A program made the position numbers and the translations under genes. A DNA stretch of 64,000 nt from positions 186,001-250,000 of the forward strand of contig NZ_LXNG01000001.1 of assembly GCF_001642575.1 (NCBI RefSeq), given 5' to 3'. Numbering within the stretch: position 1 is the first letter of the stretch; every line of letters begins with the position of its first letter. This DNA is from Xanthomonas floridensis. Its GTDB lineage: Bacteria; Pseudomonadota; Gammaproteobacteria; Xanthomonadales; Xanthomonadaceae. Below the pieces are notes generated by a model. The model saw only the letters and a program-made list of their open reading frames with translations, had not been told where the DNA came from and ran no database searches. Positions 49,887-58,504 of this stretch are shown one piece after another.

Positions 49887-50064
49887 GCTGGATTCCTGAA
49901 ACGGGATGCGGAGAGAAGGCGCGGTCCGCGATCCACCGGCGCGGTGCGCTGCATCGGCGATCGCCCCACCCGATGCCACGCGAGGACGCCGCCGACGTGT
50001 CGCGGTCAGCCGATGACGACCCTGCCTACCAGCCGCGCGCAACGCGCACGACCGATGGCCACGC

Positions 50065-50865
50065 TCATGCCAGCCAATCGCGCCACGGCAGATTGGGGTC
50101 ACCCAGCGCGATGAAATCGCCATTGAGCAAGGTATCGCGCCGGTTGTAGCGGAACGGTTTGCCGCTGGCGCCGGCCAGCAGGACGCCGCCGGCGGCGTGC
50201 AGCACGCACTGCCCCGCGGCGGTATCCCATTCGGAGGTTGGGCCGAAGCGTGGGTAGACATCCAGATCGCCTTCGGCGATGCGGCAGAACTTCAGGGACG
50301 AGCCTTGTGCCACCACGTCGATCTCGCCCATGCGCTCCAGCGCGGCGGCGGTGCGTGCATCGCGGTGCGAGCGACTGGCCGCCACCCGTAGCGGTGACGC
50401 AGCCGGCGTGCGCGTATGCAGCATCTCGTCGCGATCGCCGTCGCGGCGGTAGGCGTTCTCGCCGCGCGCGGCGTACCAGACCCGGCCATCCACCGGTGCC
50501 TGCACCACGCCCAGCACCGGCGCGCCCATGTGGATGAGTGCGATGTTGACGCTGAACTCTCCATTGCGCTTGACGAATTCGCGGGTGCCATCGAGCGGAT
50601 CGACCAGCCAGTAACTGGTCCAGTACTGGCGCTCCGCCCATGCCACGTGCGCGGATTCTTCCGACAGCACCGGCACGTCCGGGGTGATCCGGCGCAGCCC
50701 TTCGACGATGACGCGGTTGGCGGCCAGATCGGCCAGGGTCAGCGGGCTGGCATCGTCCTTGATCTGGACCGCAAAGTCCTGTGCGTACACCTGCATGATG
50801 GCATCGCCGGCCTCGCGGGCGATGGCGATCACGGTTTCGCGCAACTCCATCGGGATGCGGATCAT
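50065..50865 (-). CDS. cysQ: 3'(2'),5'-bisphosphate nucleotidase
   Basis: 266 residues of the inositol-monophosphatase superfamily. Metal-binding motifs are LSEESAH and the signature WLVDPLDGTREFVKRNGEFSVN (DPxDGT), with the distal motif SEWDTAAGQCVLHAAGG. The enzyme removes the 3' phosphate from PAP produced in sulfate assimilation. Its start overlaps the Nudix gene stop (ATGA), so the two are translationally coupled. The 178-base gap to mazG has no gene. Confidence 0.94.
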   Translation of the reverse strand: MIRIPMELRETVIAIAREAGDAIMQVYAQDFAVQIKDDASPLTLADLAANRVIVEGLRRITPDVPVLSEESAHVAWAERQYWTSYWLVDPLDGTREFVKRNGEFSVNIALIHMGAPVLGVVQAPVDGRVWYAARGENAYRRDGDRDEMLHTRTPAASPLRVAASRSHRDARTAAALERMGEIDVVAQGSSLKFCRIAEGDLDVYPRFGPTSEWDTAAGQCVLHAAGGVLLAGASGKPFRYNRRDTLLNGDFIALGDPNLPWRDWLA

Positions 50866-51410
50866 GGGTTGCGCTCCAGCCATTCGCGCGCAATGAACAG
50901 TGCCGCCAGCGAGCGGCCTTCGGAAAAATCGTCGCGCAGCATCAACTCGTCCAGGCGTGCCAGCGGCCAGGGGATCACTTCCATCTCTTCCGGCTCGTCG
51001 CCGGGCAGGCGTTCGGGGTAAAGGTCGCGCGCCAGCACCAGCCACGATTGGTGACTCATATAAGTAGGAGCGAGCGTCATCGCACGCAGCACCTGCACCT
51101 GGCGCGCGCCGTAGCCGGCTTCTTCCTTCAACTCGCGGTCGGCGGCCTGCTCGGGTGTCTCGCCGGCATCGATGCGGCCCTTGACCAGGCCAAGCTCGTA
51201 GCGGTGCACGCCGGCGGCGTACTCGCGCACCAGCAGCACGGTCTGTGCGTCCAGCATCGGCACCACCACCACCGCGCCATGGCCCTGGCTGAGCTGGCGT
51301 TCGTAGATGCGGCGCTGGCCGTTGGAAAATTCCAGATCCAGCTGCTGGCGCCGGAACGGCCCTTCGCCCAGATCGGTGGTCTTGTGGATGATCGGCAGGC
51401 GCGGGCTCAT
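50862..51410 (-). CDS. nudE: Nudix hydrolase, ADP-compounds hydrolase NudE-like
   Basis: 182 residues. The Nudix box G-x5-E-x7-REUxEExGU is present in GRIDAGETPEQAADRELKEE followed by AGYG. The flanks GAVVVVPMLDAQTVLLVREY and YMSHQSWLVLARDLYPERLPGDEPEEMEVIPW match the NudE branch, which splits ADP-ribose, NADH and related ADP sugars. Position beside cysQ is the same as in other gammaproteobacteria. ATG 51410 is preferred over the open frame to 51554, which would overlap bioA. It is divergent from bioA at 41 bases. Confidence 0.9.
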   Translation of the reverse strand: MSPRLPIIHKTTDLGEGPFRRQQLDLEFSNGQRRIYERQLSQGHGAVVVVPMLDAQTVLLVREYAAGVHRYELGLVKGRIDAGETPEQAADRELKEEAGYGARQVQVLRAMTLAPTYMSHQSWLVLARDLYPERLPGDEPEEMEVIPWPLARLDELMLRDDFSEGRSLAALFIAREWLERNP

Positions 51411-51439
51411 GCGCAGCACGCAGCCGCGGAGCGGGCCGA

Positions 51440-51445
51440 TAGAAT
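51440..51445 (+). promoter_or_regulatory. Candidate -10 element placing the bioA start near +1
   Basis: TAGAAT lies six bases before the bioA ATG, with no Shine-Dalgarno sequence between. As at the yceI gene, this would make a leaderless message. No clear -35 element is seen. Confidence 0.35.
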
Positions 51446-51451
51446 AGGCGG

Positions 51452-52870
51452 ATGCATCGACATGTTCATGAGCCCGAAATCCTAGCAGACCCGGCAGCCT
51501 CCGAAGCTGCCGATCATTGGCGACAACGCGATCTTGCGGTGCTGTGGCACCCATGCACGCAGATGCGCGAGCACCCGCACACGCTTCCGTTGGTGCCGAT
51601 CGCCCGCGGCGAGGGCGCCTGGTTGATCGGCCACGATGGCCGCCGTTATCTGGACGCGGTCAGTAGCTGGTGGACCAACCTGTTCGGCCATGCCGAACCG
51701 CGTATCGGCACAGCCATCGCGCAGCAGGCCGGCACGCTGGAACAGGTGATGCTGGCCGGCTTCACGCACGCACCGGCAGTGCAGCTGGCCGAGCGCCTGT
51801 TGGCGATCGCACCGCGCCAGCCCGGGCGCGCGCCGCTATCCAAGGTGTTCTATGCCGACAATGGCTCCGCCGGCGTGGAAGTGGCCTTGAAGATGGCCTT
51901 CCATTACTTCCATAACCGCGGCGAGCACGGCCGCACGCGTTTCATCGCGCTGGAAAACGGTTACCACGGCGAGACCATCGGCGCGCTGTCGGTGGGCGAC
52001 ATTCCCTTGTACCGGCGCGTCTACGCACCGCTGCTGCTGGAATCGATCTTTGCGCCCTCGCCCGATGCCTACCTGGCCGAGCCCGGCCAGAGCGCAGAGG
52101 AGTACGCGCTGCAGGCCGCCGATGCGTTGCAGGCAGTGTTCGAACGCTCGCCCGGCGAGATCTGCGCGCTGATCCTGGAGCCACGCGTGCAGTGCGCTGG
52201 CGGCATGCGCATGTATCACCCGGCCTACCTGCGTCGCGCACGCGAATTGTGCGATGCGCATGGCGCGTTCCTGATTGCGGACGAGATCGCCTCCGGCTTC
52301 GGCCGCACCGGCACCTTGTTCGCCTGCGAGCAGGCCGGGGTGATGCCCGATCTGTTGTGCCTGTCCAAGGGTCTGACCGGCGGCTTCCTGCCGTTGGCGG
52401 CGGTGCTGGCCACCCAGGCGGTGTACGACGCGTTCCTGGACGATTCGCGCGAACGCGCGTTCCTGCATTCGCACAGCTATACCGGCAATCCACTCGCATG
52501 CGCGGCCGCATTGGCGACCCTGCAGATCTTCGCAGACGACGACGTGATTGCGCGCAATCAACACACCGCTGCCCACATGACCGCGCTCGCTGCGCAGATC
52601 GGCGAACACCCGGCGGTGGCGGACGTGCGCCAGGCCGGCATGATCGTGGCGTTCGAGCTGACCCAGGGCGGCGACAAGCGCACGCCCTTCCCTGCAGCGG
52701 CACGGGTCGGGCTGAAGGCGTATCGCGCAGCGCTGGCACGCGGGGTGGTACTGCGACCATTGGGTGATGTGTTGTACTGGATGCCACCGTATTGCGTGGA
52801 CGAGACGCAACTCGCGTTGCTGGCGGCCACCACCCGCCACGCCATCGAGGAGGCCGTTGCATGCGCCTGA
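51452..52870 (+). CDS. bioA: Adenosylmethionine-8-amino-7-oxononanoate aminotransferase
   Basis: 472 residues of class III aminotransferase. BioA features are LWHPCTQMREH with its substrate-binding region, YLDAVSSWWTNLFGH, YHGETIGALSVGD, LIADEIASGFGRTGTLFACE, and the PLP Lys about 306 in LCLSKGLTGGFLPL. HSHSYTGNPLACAAALA is also typical. It makes 7,8-diaminopelargonate in biotin synthesis using S-adenosylmethionine as amino donor. Its stop overlaps the rsmE start region by ten bases. No other bio gene is present in the window. Confidence 0.95.
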   Translation: MHRHVHEPEILADPAASEAADHWRQRDLAVLWHPCTQMREHPHTLPLVPIARGEGAWLIGHDGRRYLDAVSSWWTNLFGHAEPRIGTAIAQQAGTLEQVMLAGFTHAPAVQLAERLLAIAPRQPGRAPLSKVFYADNGSAGVEVALKMAFHYFHNRGEHGRTRFIALENGYHGETIGALSVGDIPLYRRVYAPLLLESIFAPSPDAYLAEPGQSAEEYALQAADALQAVFERSPGEICALILEPRVQCAGGMRMYHPAYLRRARELCDAHGAFLIADEIASGFGRTGTLFACEQAGVMPDLLCLSKGLTGGFLPLAAVLATQAVYDAFLDDSRERAFLHSHSYTGNPLACAAALATLQIFADDDVIARNQHTAAHMTALAAQIGEHPAVADVRQAGMIVAFELTQGGDKRTPFPAAARVGLKAYRAALARGVVLRPLGDVLYWMPPYCVDETQLALLAATTRHAIEEAVACA

Positions 52871-53595
52871 CCCGCTCGCATGTGGCACTGCCGCTGCAGT
52901 GCGACCAGGACGTCACCCTGCCCGAAGAGTCCGCCAATCACCTGCTACGTGTGCTGCGACTGCGCGAGGGCGATGCCTGCATTCTATTTAATGGCGACGG
53001 CAGCGATTACCACGCCCGTATCAGCGTGGCCGGCAAGCGCGAGGCGCGTGCGCGGGTGGAGCGTGTCGAGCCGCTGCACAACGAATCGCCGTTGCGGATC
53101 ACCCTGCTGCAGGGCATCGCACGCGGCGAGAAGATGGACCTGATCCTGCAGAAGGCGACCGAGCTGGGTGTTGCGGCCATCGTGCCGGTCAATGCCGAGC
53201 GCACCGAGGTCAAGCTGGATGCGGCACGCCTGGAAAAACGCGTGGCGCATTGGCGCAGCGTGGTGGTGTCCGCGTGCGAGCAATCCGGCCGCGCGCGCAT
53301 ACCGGCCGTCGCTGCGCCGCTTGGCTTGCAAGAGGCAGCGCAGGCCTGCGACCCGCAGGCGCTGCGGCTGACCCTGGACCCGCAAGGCGAGCATCGCCTG
53401 AGCACGCTGAGTGCAGATGTCGACCAGGGGCTGATCGTGGCGATCGGGCCTGAAGGCGGCTGGTCGCCACGCGACCGCGCCACGCTGGCCGATGCCGGTT
53501 TCACCGGCCTGCAATTGGGTCCACGCATCCTGCGCACCGAGACCGCCGGGCTGGCCGCCATCGCCGCGTTGCAGGCGCGGTTCGGCGACCTGTAG
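52861..53595 (+). CDS. rsmE: 16S rRNA (uracil-1498-N3)-methyltransferase
   Basis: 244 residues: an N-terminal PUA-like domain (NHLLRVLRLREGDACILFNGDG) and a C-terminal SPOUT knot. The knot and SAM site are shown by LLQGIARGEKMDLILQKATELGV, VAIGPEGGWSPRDRA and LQLGPRILRTETAGLAAIAAL. It methylates U1498 in the decoding region of the small ribosomal subunit. The ATG at 52861 lies inside bioA, overlapping by ten bases, so it is coupled to bioA translation. Confidence 0.96.
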   Translation: MRLTRSHVALPLQCDQDVTLPEESANHLLRVLRLREGDACILFNGDGSDYHARISVAGKREARARVERVEPLHNESPLRITLLQGIARGEKMDLILQKATELGVAAIVPVNAERTEVKLDAARLEKRVAHWRSVVVSACEQSGRARIPAVAAPLGLQEAAQACDPQALRLTLDPQGEHRLSTLSADVDQGLIVAIGPEGGWSPRDRATLADAGFTGLQLGPRILRTETAGLAAIAALQARFGDL

Positions 53596-53917
53596 CTTCG
53601 AGAACTTGCAGGACATCGCGTTCGCTGACGCGCAGTGCGGGTCGCGTCGCGCCTCGTGTGACCGGACGACAGGCGAGGCGAGCAACCCTCGTGGAAGCGC
53701 CCCTGGGCGCGAGGAGCCTTACAGCTAACGCCCGTCGCACCCAGGGGCGCTCCTACGGGATGCGGCGATACGGGTGCCGATAGACCCGATACAGCACAAA
53801 TGGAATGACTGCAAAAACGCACGGCCGCCAACCGGGGTGCAGGAGCGCACCCAATCGCGTTAGGCACTATCGGTAACGTCCGTCGCGCCCGGGCACGCTC
53901 CAGCAGTGTGTCGTGCG
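53596..53917. repeat. Intergenic palindromic repeat region
   Basis: Holds a long imperfect inverted repeat, GGAAGCGCCCCTGGGCGCG (53693-53711) against CGCACCCAGGGGCGCTCC (53736-53753), followed near 53873-53905 by a degenerate second copy of the right-arm neighbourhood (AACGTCCGTCGCGCCCGGG compared with AACGCCCGTCGCACCCAGG). It looks like a dispersed Xanthomonas intergenic palindromic element. It lies between convergent rsmE and glk, where it may act as a terminator. Confidence 0.65.
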
Positions 53918-54934
53918 TCAGCGCCCGTGCTGCAGAAACCAGCTGGCGGCGCCGATCACGCCGAGCTGGCCGTGCTCGACGACACGCACCGGCACCTGCT
54001 CCAGTGCGGGGCGCAGCGTGCCCTTGTCGAGCAGGCGGGCGACGAAATCACTGGCGGCAATGAAGTCGGCGATCTGCGGCAGGAACCCGCCGGCCAGATA
54101 CACGCCGCTGCGAATGCCGTACAGCAGCATCATGTCGCCAACCACGCTGCCCATGAAGCCGCAGAATGCCTGCAGCGCATCGCGTGCGAGTACGTCATGG
54201 CCCGCCAGTGCGGCGGCCGTGACATCTGCCGGGCCGGCATGCACGGCCGGCTCGCCGCGCAGCATGGCCAGCGCCATGTAGAGGTTCAACAGGCCTGGGC
54301 CCGACAACAGCGTTTCGGTGCCCACGTGGGTGCGCGTGCGGCGCAGTTCCTGCAGCAAGGCCACCTCCAGGTCGCTGGCGGCGGCAAGCGCGGCATGGCC
54401 GGCTTCGGTCGGCAGCACGACTGCACTGGCACCATTGGGGATCCACACCGCCGCGCCCAGGCCCGTTCCCGGGCCGAGCACCAGTGCCGGGCCGGACGCG
54501 CCCTGCGCCGGGCCGGACAGCTGCATGACCTGATTGCCGGCCATGTAGTTGGCCGCATAGGCCACCGCTTCGAAATCGTTGACCAGATGCAGCGCCTGCA
54601 TGCCGAGCTGGCGACGGATCTGTTCCGGTGCCAACACCCACGGCAGGTTCGCGGTGATCACACTGCCGTCCTCCAGCGCATACCCCGCACTGGCGATCAC
54701 ACCGCGCCGCACCGGCGCACATCCCAACTCGGCAAAGAAGGCCGACATGATCTCGGCCAGGCCCGGATAATCGGCGCAGCGGTACTTGCGATAGTCGAGC
54801 ACCGTGACCGGCGTACGCGCATCGTTGCTCGGGCACACCAACGCCAGGCGCACATGCGTCCCTCCCACGTCTGCGGCAACGAAGGTGTCGGGGCGCGGAA
54901 AGGCCACCGCTTCCATTGGGCTGCTTGCGCTCAC
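53918..54934 (-). CDS. glk: Glucokinase (ROK-independent, Glk family)
   Basis: 338 residues. The phosphate-1 loop TFVAADVGGTHVRLAL, the connect and phosphate-2 segments GPALVLGPGTGLGAAVWIP, and LHLVNDFEAVAYAANYM are those of the Glk family, which phosphorylates glucose with ATP. GTG 54934 is chosen because AGGAG lies five bases upstream; the in-frame ATG 54916 has no such site and is six codons in. The gene is divergent from the glycan-uptake receptor and shares with it a pair of TGACARCGYTGTCA palindromes, so it may serve GlcNAc or hexose released from glycans. Whether it accepts GlcNAc is not readable from sequence. Confidence 0.9.
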   Translation of the reverse strand: MSASSPMEAVAFPRPDTFVAADVGGTHVRLALVCPSNDARTPVTVLDYRKYRCADYPGLAEIMSAFFAELGCAPVRRGVIASAGYALEDGSVITANLPWVLAPEQIRRQLGMQALHLVNDFEAVAYAANYMAGNQVMQLSGPAQGASGPALVLGPGTGLGAAVWIPNGASAVVLPTEAGHAALAAASDLEVALLQELRRTRTHVGTETLLSGPGLLNLYMALAMLRGEPAVHAGPADVTAAALAGHDVLARDALQAFCGFMGSVVGDMMLLYGIRSGVYLAGGFLPQIADFIAASDFVARLLDKGTLRPALEQVPVRVVEHGQLGVIGAASWFLQHGR

Positions 54935-54998
54935 GCATTCTCCTGATAAGTAGCAGCGGGCTGGCGTCGAGTCCCGTTGTCCGACGAACGGCAGCGGG

Positions 54999-55014
54999 TA
55001 GACAACGTTGTCAG
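54999..55014. promoter_or_regulatory. Candidate LacI/NagR-type operator upstream of glk
   Basis: Plus strand TAGACAACGTTGTCAG; its core GACAACGTTGTC is a perfect 12-base palindrome and 13 of 14 bases fit TGACARCGYTGTCA. It lies 67 bases upstream of the glk start. Confidence 0.6.
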
Positions 55015-55283
55015 TAATCGCCCTGTAACGCAACCGTGGCGGCCACAATCCACACCACAGGGCGCTGCGACCATCATCCACGAAAATTCCGCATCCATCA
55101 CAACGATTCCCGCACAAAAATCGCGCGGTGCATGGCTTCGCCCTTTCCAGCCATTGAAAGCGCCAATCGATGCGCGCCACCCTGTGCGCCATTGCGGCCG
55201 CGCGTACGTACTTCGGCGATCACGTCGCAAAAATGCTGCATTGCAGCGCAATCGCAGCCACTTCAGAGATCTGTGACGATGTG

Positions 55284-55298
55284 TTGACAACGCTGTCA
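55284..55298. promoter_or_regulatory. Candidate LacI/NagR-type operator upstream of the receptor
   Basis: TGACAACGCTGTCA at 55285-55298 fits TGACARCGYTGTCA exactly. It overlaps a perfect -35-like TTGACA (55284-55289), so a bound repressor would block that promoter. No strong -10 is visible downstream. The receptor start is 327 bases further on, leaving a long leader. The rest of 54935-55624 holds no gene. Confidence 0.65.
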
Positions 55299-55624
55299 GC
55301 GCTACGCGAGACTCGATCCAAATCGGGGTTCTGGCAGGAGGGGCCATGGACTGTTCGGTACTGAAGAACTGCCCTTCCCTCGCCAGTTCCAGATTCGCGG
55401 GAAGTGCGTGATCAGGCGCTCAACCCGCTGATGTCGCGTTCGCTCCACCGCTTCACCACACGGGGGACACCTCCTCTACCACGCGAATCGACACCGCCTG
55501 CTGCCATGCGGAGCACGGAGTGCGATCACCGCGACGGTCAGGGCGTGTTGTTTTGCCGGCCACGCCGAGCGTGTGACGCCTTCGAAGGCGGCGCGCTCAC
55601 AGCACTAACCAACGAGGTTTAGCC

Positions 55625-58303
55625 ATGCACAGCCGCACCACGACGTTAGCACTCTGTATCACCGCCGCTCTGTACTGCTCCGGCTCTGCAATGGCTGCCG
55701 GACAAGAACAACAAGCGCCCGCCAGCGCACCGTCGGCAACGACCGAACTGGACACCATCACCGTCACCGGCTACCGCGCGTCGCTGGAAAAGAGCCAGGC
55801 GGTCAAGCGCTCGGCCAACTCCATCGTCGATGCGATCAGCGCCGAAGACATCGGCAAGTTCCCGGACATCAATGCGGCCGAATCGCTGTCGCATCTGCCG
55901 GGCATCAGTGTCGACCGCCAGTTCGGCGAAGGCGAAAAGGTCAGCATCAACGGCACCGACCCGGCCTTGAACCGCGTGCTGCTCAACGGCCAGACCATTG
56001 CCTCGGGCGATTGGGGCGGCAACCCGACCGACACCAGTGGCCGCACCTTCAACTACACGCTGCTGTCGCCGGAAATCATCGGGCTGATGGAGGTCTACAA
56101 GACCCCGGAAGCGCGCATCGATGAAGGCTCGATCGGCGGCACCGTGATCGTGCACACCCGCAAGCCGCTGGACCTGCCCAAGAACACCATCCGCGGCTCG
56201 GTCGGCTACAACTACAACGACCGTTCGGAAGAAGGTAATCCGCGCGGCTCGGCGCTGTGGAGCTGGAAGAACGACGACGAGACCTTCGGCGCGTTGATCT
56301 CCGCCACGCACGACAAGCAGGACCTGGCACGCGCCGGTATCGAATACTTCGGTTACACCACCGGCGCCGGCATCCCGCCGACCGCAACCATCACCGGCGA
56401 CGGCAGCGATGTCGCCACCGCCCGCGTGCCGGCCGGCATCAGCAGCGCGTTCTTCCAGCAGACCCGCGAGCGCAGCGGCCTGCAGGGTGCGTTGCAGTGG
56501 AAGCCTGACGAGCAGAACGAATTCAACCTGACCGGCCTGTACATCAAGGGCAAATACAACAATTTCAGCCAGGCGCGCTATGTCTGCCCGGCCTGCAACG
56601 ACGACCGCCAGAAGATCACCCAGGCCAACGTGCAGAACGGCGTGGTGACCTCGGCCACAGTGAGCGATGGTGCGGCCGGTCAGCCGTATGCGCAGCTGGA
56701 TGCCAACTACCGCGAAAGCACCGTCACCACCAAGAGCCTGAACCTGCGTCACGACTGGTCGGGTGAAAAGTGGGTGTTCACCACCCAGGCCGGTTACACC
56801 GAAGCCACCGGTGGCAAGAACCCCGAATACCTGATGAAGTACCTGATGCAGGACGGCGGGTACAACTACGCATTCGACGGCCGCAACACCTCGGTGAACT
56901 ACGATAACGGCGGCGCTTCCAACTGGGCACTGCCGGGCAACCCCGCGGGCCTGGCTCCGGGCCAGGAAGGCAATATCCCTGGCACCACCACCGGCATCAT
57001 GCAGGCCGGCGGCATCGCCTACCAGAAGAGCAAGGACGACGAGAAGTACTTCCAGTGGGACGCTTCGCGCGATCTGGAATGGGGCCCGTTCACCAAGCTG
57101 CAGTTCGGCTACAAGTACATCAACCACAACAATGGCGTGGATGCGCGCGGTAACCGCATCAACACCACTGACCCGGTGTCGTTGACCCAGTTCAATCCGG
57201 GCGCCACGCCCAGCAGCCTGTACGACGGCCTGGGCGCCAGCGGCGATCTGACCACCTGGCCAACCGCTAACCTGGGCGCCGTCCGCAACTACCTGCTGTC
57301 GCAGCCGCAGGGTCCGTACCGCACCGATTTCGGCGCCTCGTTCGACGTCAAGGAAATCACCCAGAACGTCTACACGCAGTTGAACTTCGAGTCGGGTCAA
57401 TGGCGCGGTAATGTCGGCGTACGCCTGGTCGACACCACCGACAAGTCGCAGTTCTGGCAGAGCAATGACGGCGGCACTAGCTTCCAGCGCGTGGCCGAAA
57501 CCAACGACTACCGCAAGGCGCTGCCGAGCTTCAATATCGCCTACGACATCACCGACGACACCGTGCTGCGCTTCTCGGCAGCCAAGGTCATCGCCCGTCC
57601 GCGTTATGCCGACCTTGCTGGTACGTTCACCGTGAACAGCGGTAACGGCAACCTGACCGCCAATGGCGGCAACCCGGACCTGAAGCCGTACGAATCCACC
57701 AACTACGATCTGGCCGCCGAGTGGTACTTCGCCCCGTCCAGCATGTTGTCCGGTGAAGTGTTCTATCGCGACATCAGCTCCTACATCGTCAACACCACGG
57801 TCACCCAGCAGCTGAATCCGGCGCCGCCGGCCATTGCCGGCCTGTACCAGGTGACCACGCCGGTCAACGTGTCCGATGCCAAGGTCAAGGGCGTGTCGGT
57901 CAACTACCAGCAGAGCTTCGGTCTGGGCTTCGGTTTGCAGGCCAACTACACGTTCGCCGAATCCGACTCCAGCTCGGGCTTGAACCTGCCGTACCTGTCG
58001 CGCGACACCTACAACGTGATCCCGTACTGGGAACATGGCGACTGGACCGTGCGTGTGAACTACAGCTACCGCTCGAAGTACTTCACCCAAATCGGTCGTC
58101 TGGAATCGCGTGACTTTGCCGATGCCTACAAGCAGCTGGATTTGAACGCCTCGTACCAGATCACCGACTACATGGGCATCACCTTCGGCGCGACCAACCT
58201 GCTCGACTCCACCTATCGGGTCTTCAGCAACACGCGTGATACCCCCACGGCGTTCTACAAGAACGGCCGCGGCTACCAGGCCCAGCTGAACTTCAAGTTC
58301 TGA
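55625..58303 (+). CDS. TonB-dependent outer-membrane receptor, glycan-uptake type
   Basis: 892 residues. A signal peptide (TLALCITAALYCSGSAMA) is followed by the TonB-box-like TELDTITVTGYRASL. The plug contains VDAISAEDIGKFPDINAAESLSHLPGISVDRQFGEGEKVSINGTDPALNRVLLNGQ, the pattern of Caulobacter/Xanthomonas carbohydrate receptors. The barrel ends in GYQAQLNFKF with terminal Phe. It is first in a run with fucosidase, GH18 and GH20 genes, so import of GlcNAc-containing oligosaccharides is likely. GAGG lies nine bases before the ATG. A strong terminator follows, but readthrough or a second promoter must serve the glycosidases. Confidence 0.94.
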   Translation: MHSRTTTLALCITAALYCSGSAMAAGQEQQAPASAPSATTELDTITVTGYRASLEKSQAVKRSANSIVDAISAEDIGKFPDINAAESLSHLPGISVDRQFGEGEKVSINGTDPALNRVLLNGQTIASGDWGGNPTDTSGRTFNYTLLSPEIIGLMEVYKTPEARIDEGSIGGTVIVHTRKPLDLPKNTIRGSVGYNYNDRSEEGNPRGSALWSWKNDDETFGALISATHDKQDLARAGIEYFGYTTGAGIPPTATITGDGSDVATARVPAGISSAFFQQTRERSGLQGALQWKPDEQNEFNLTGLYIKGKYNNFSQARYVCPACNDDRQKITQANVQNGVVTSATVSDGAAGQPYAQLDANYRESTVTTKSLNLRHDWSGEKWVFTTQAGYTEATGGKNPEYLMKYLMQDGGYNYAFDGRNTSVNYDNGGASNWALPGNPAGLAPGQEGNIPGTTTGIMQAGGIAYQKSKDDEKYFQWDASRDLEWGPFTKLQFGYKYINHNNGVDARGNRINTTDPVSLTQFNPGATPSSLYDGLGASGDLTTWPTANLGAVRNYLLSQPQGPYRTDFGASFDVKEITQNVYTQLNFESGQWRGNVGVRLVDTTDKSQFWQSNDGGTSFQRVAETNDYRKALPSFNIAYDITDDTVLRFSAAKVIARPRYADLAGTFTVNSGNGNLTANGGNPDLKPYESTNYDLAAEWYFAPSSMLSGEVFYRDISSYIVNTTVTQQLNPAPPAIAGLYQVTTPVNVSDAKVKGVSVNYQQSFGLGFGLQANYTFAESDSSSGLNLPYLSRDTYNVIPYWEHGDWTVRVNYSYRSKYFTQIGRLESRDFADAYKQLDLNASYQITDYMGITFGATNLLDSTYRVFSNTRDTPTAFYKNGRGYQAQLNFKF

Positions 58304-58313
58304 TGTAGTACCG

Positions 58314-58351
58314 GCGCGCCACCGACCCTCCACGGTGGCGCGCTTTTTTTT
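58314..58351 (+). terminator. Rho-independent terminator after the receptor gene
   Basis: Stem GCGCGCCACCG / CGGTGGCGCGC, eight-base loop, then TTTTTTTT. Its strength suggests that the receptor is expressed above the enzymes that follow. Confidence 0.92.
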
Positions 58352-58504
58352 GCGCGGTGCGTTGCATGCAGCGCACCGCTTGATGTTGTACCAAGGAGTG
58401 GTACTGGCCACGCCCCTTCGCGGAGCATGGCCAGGCCCGCTTTTGCCATCCACGCACGGTTGCAGCATCGCCGGCGCGTCTTGCTCAACAGGAGTGCAGT
58501 TCCC

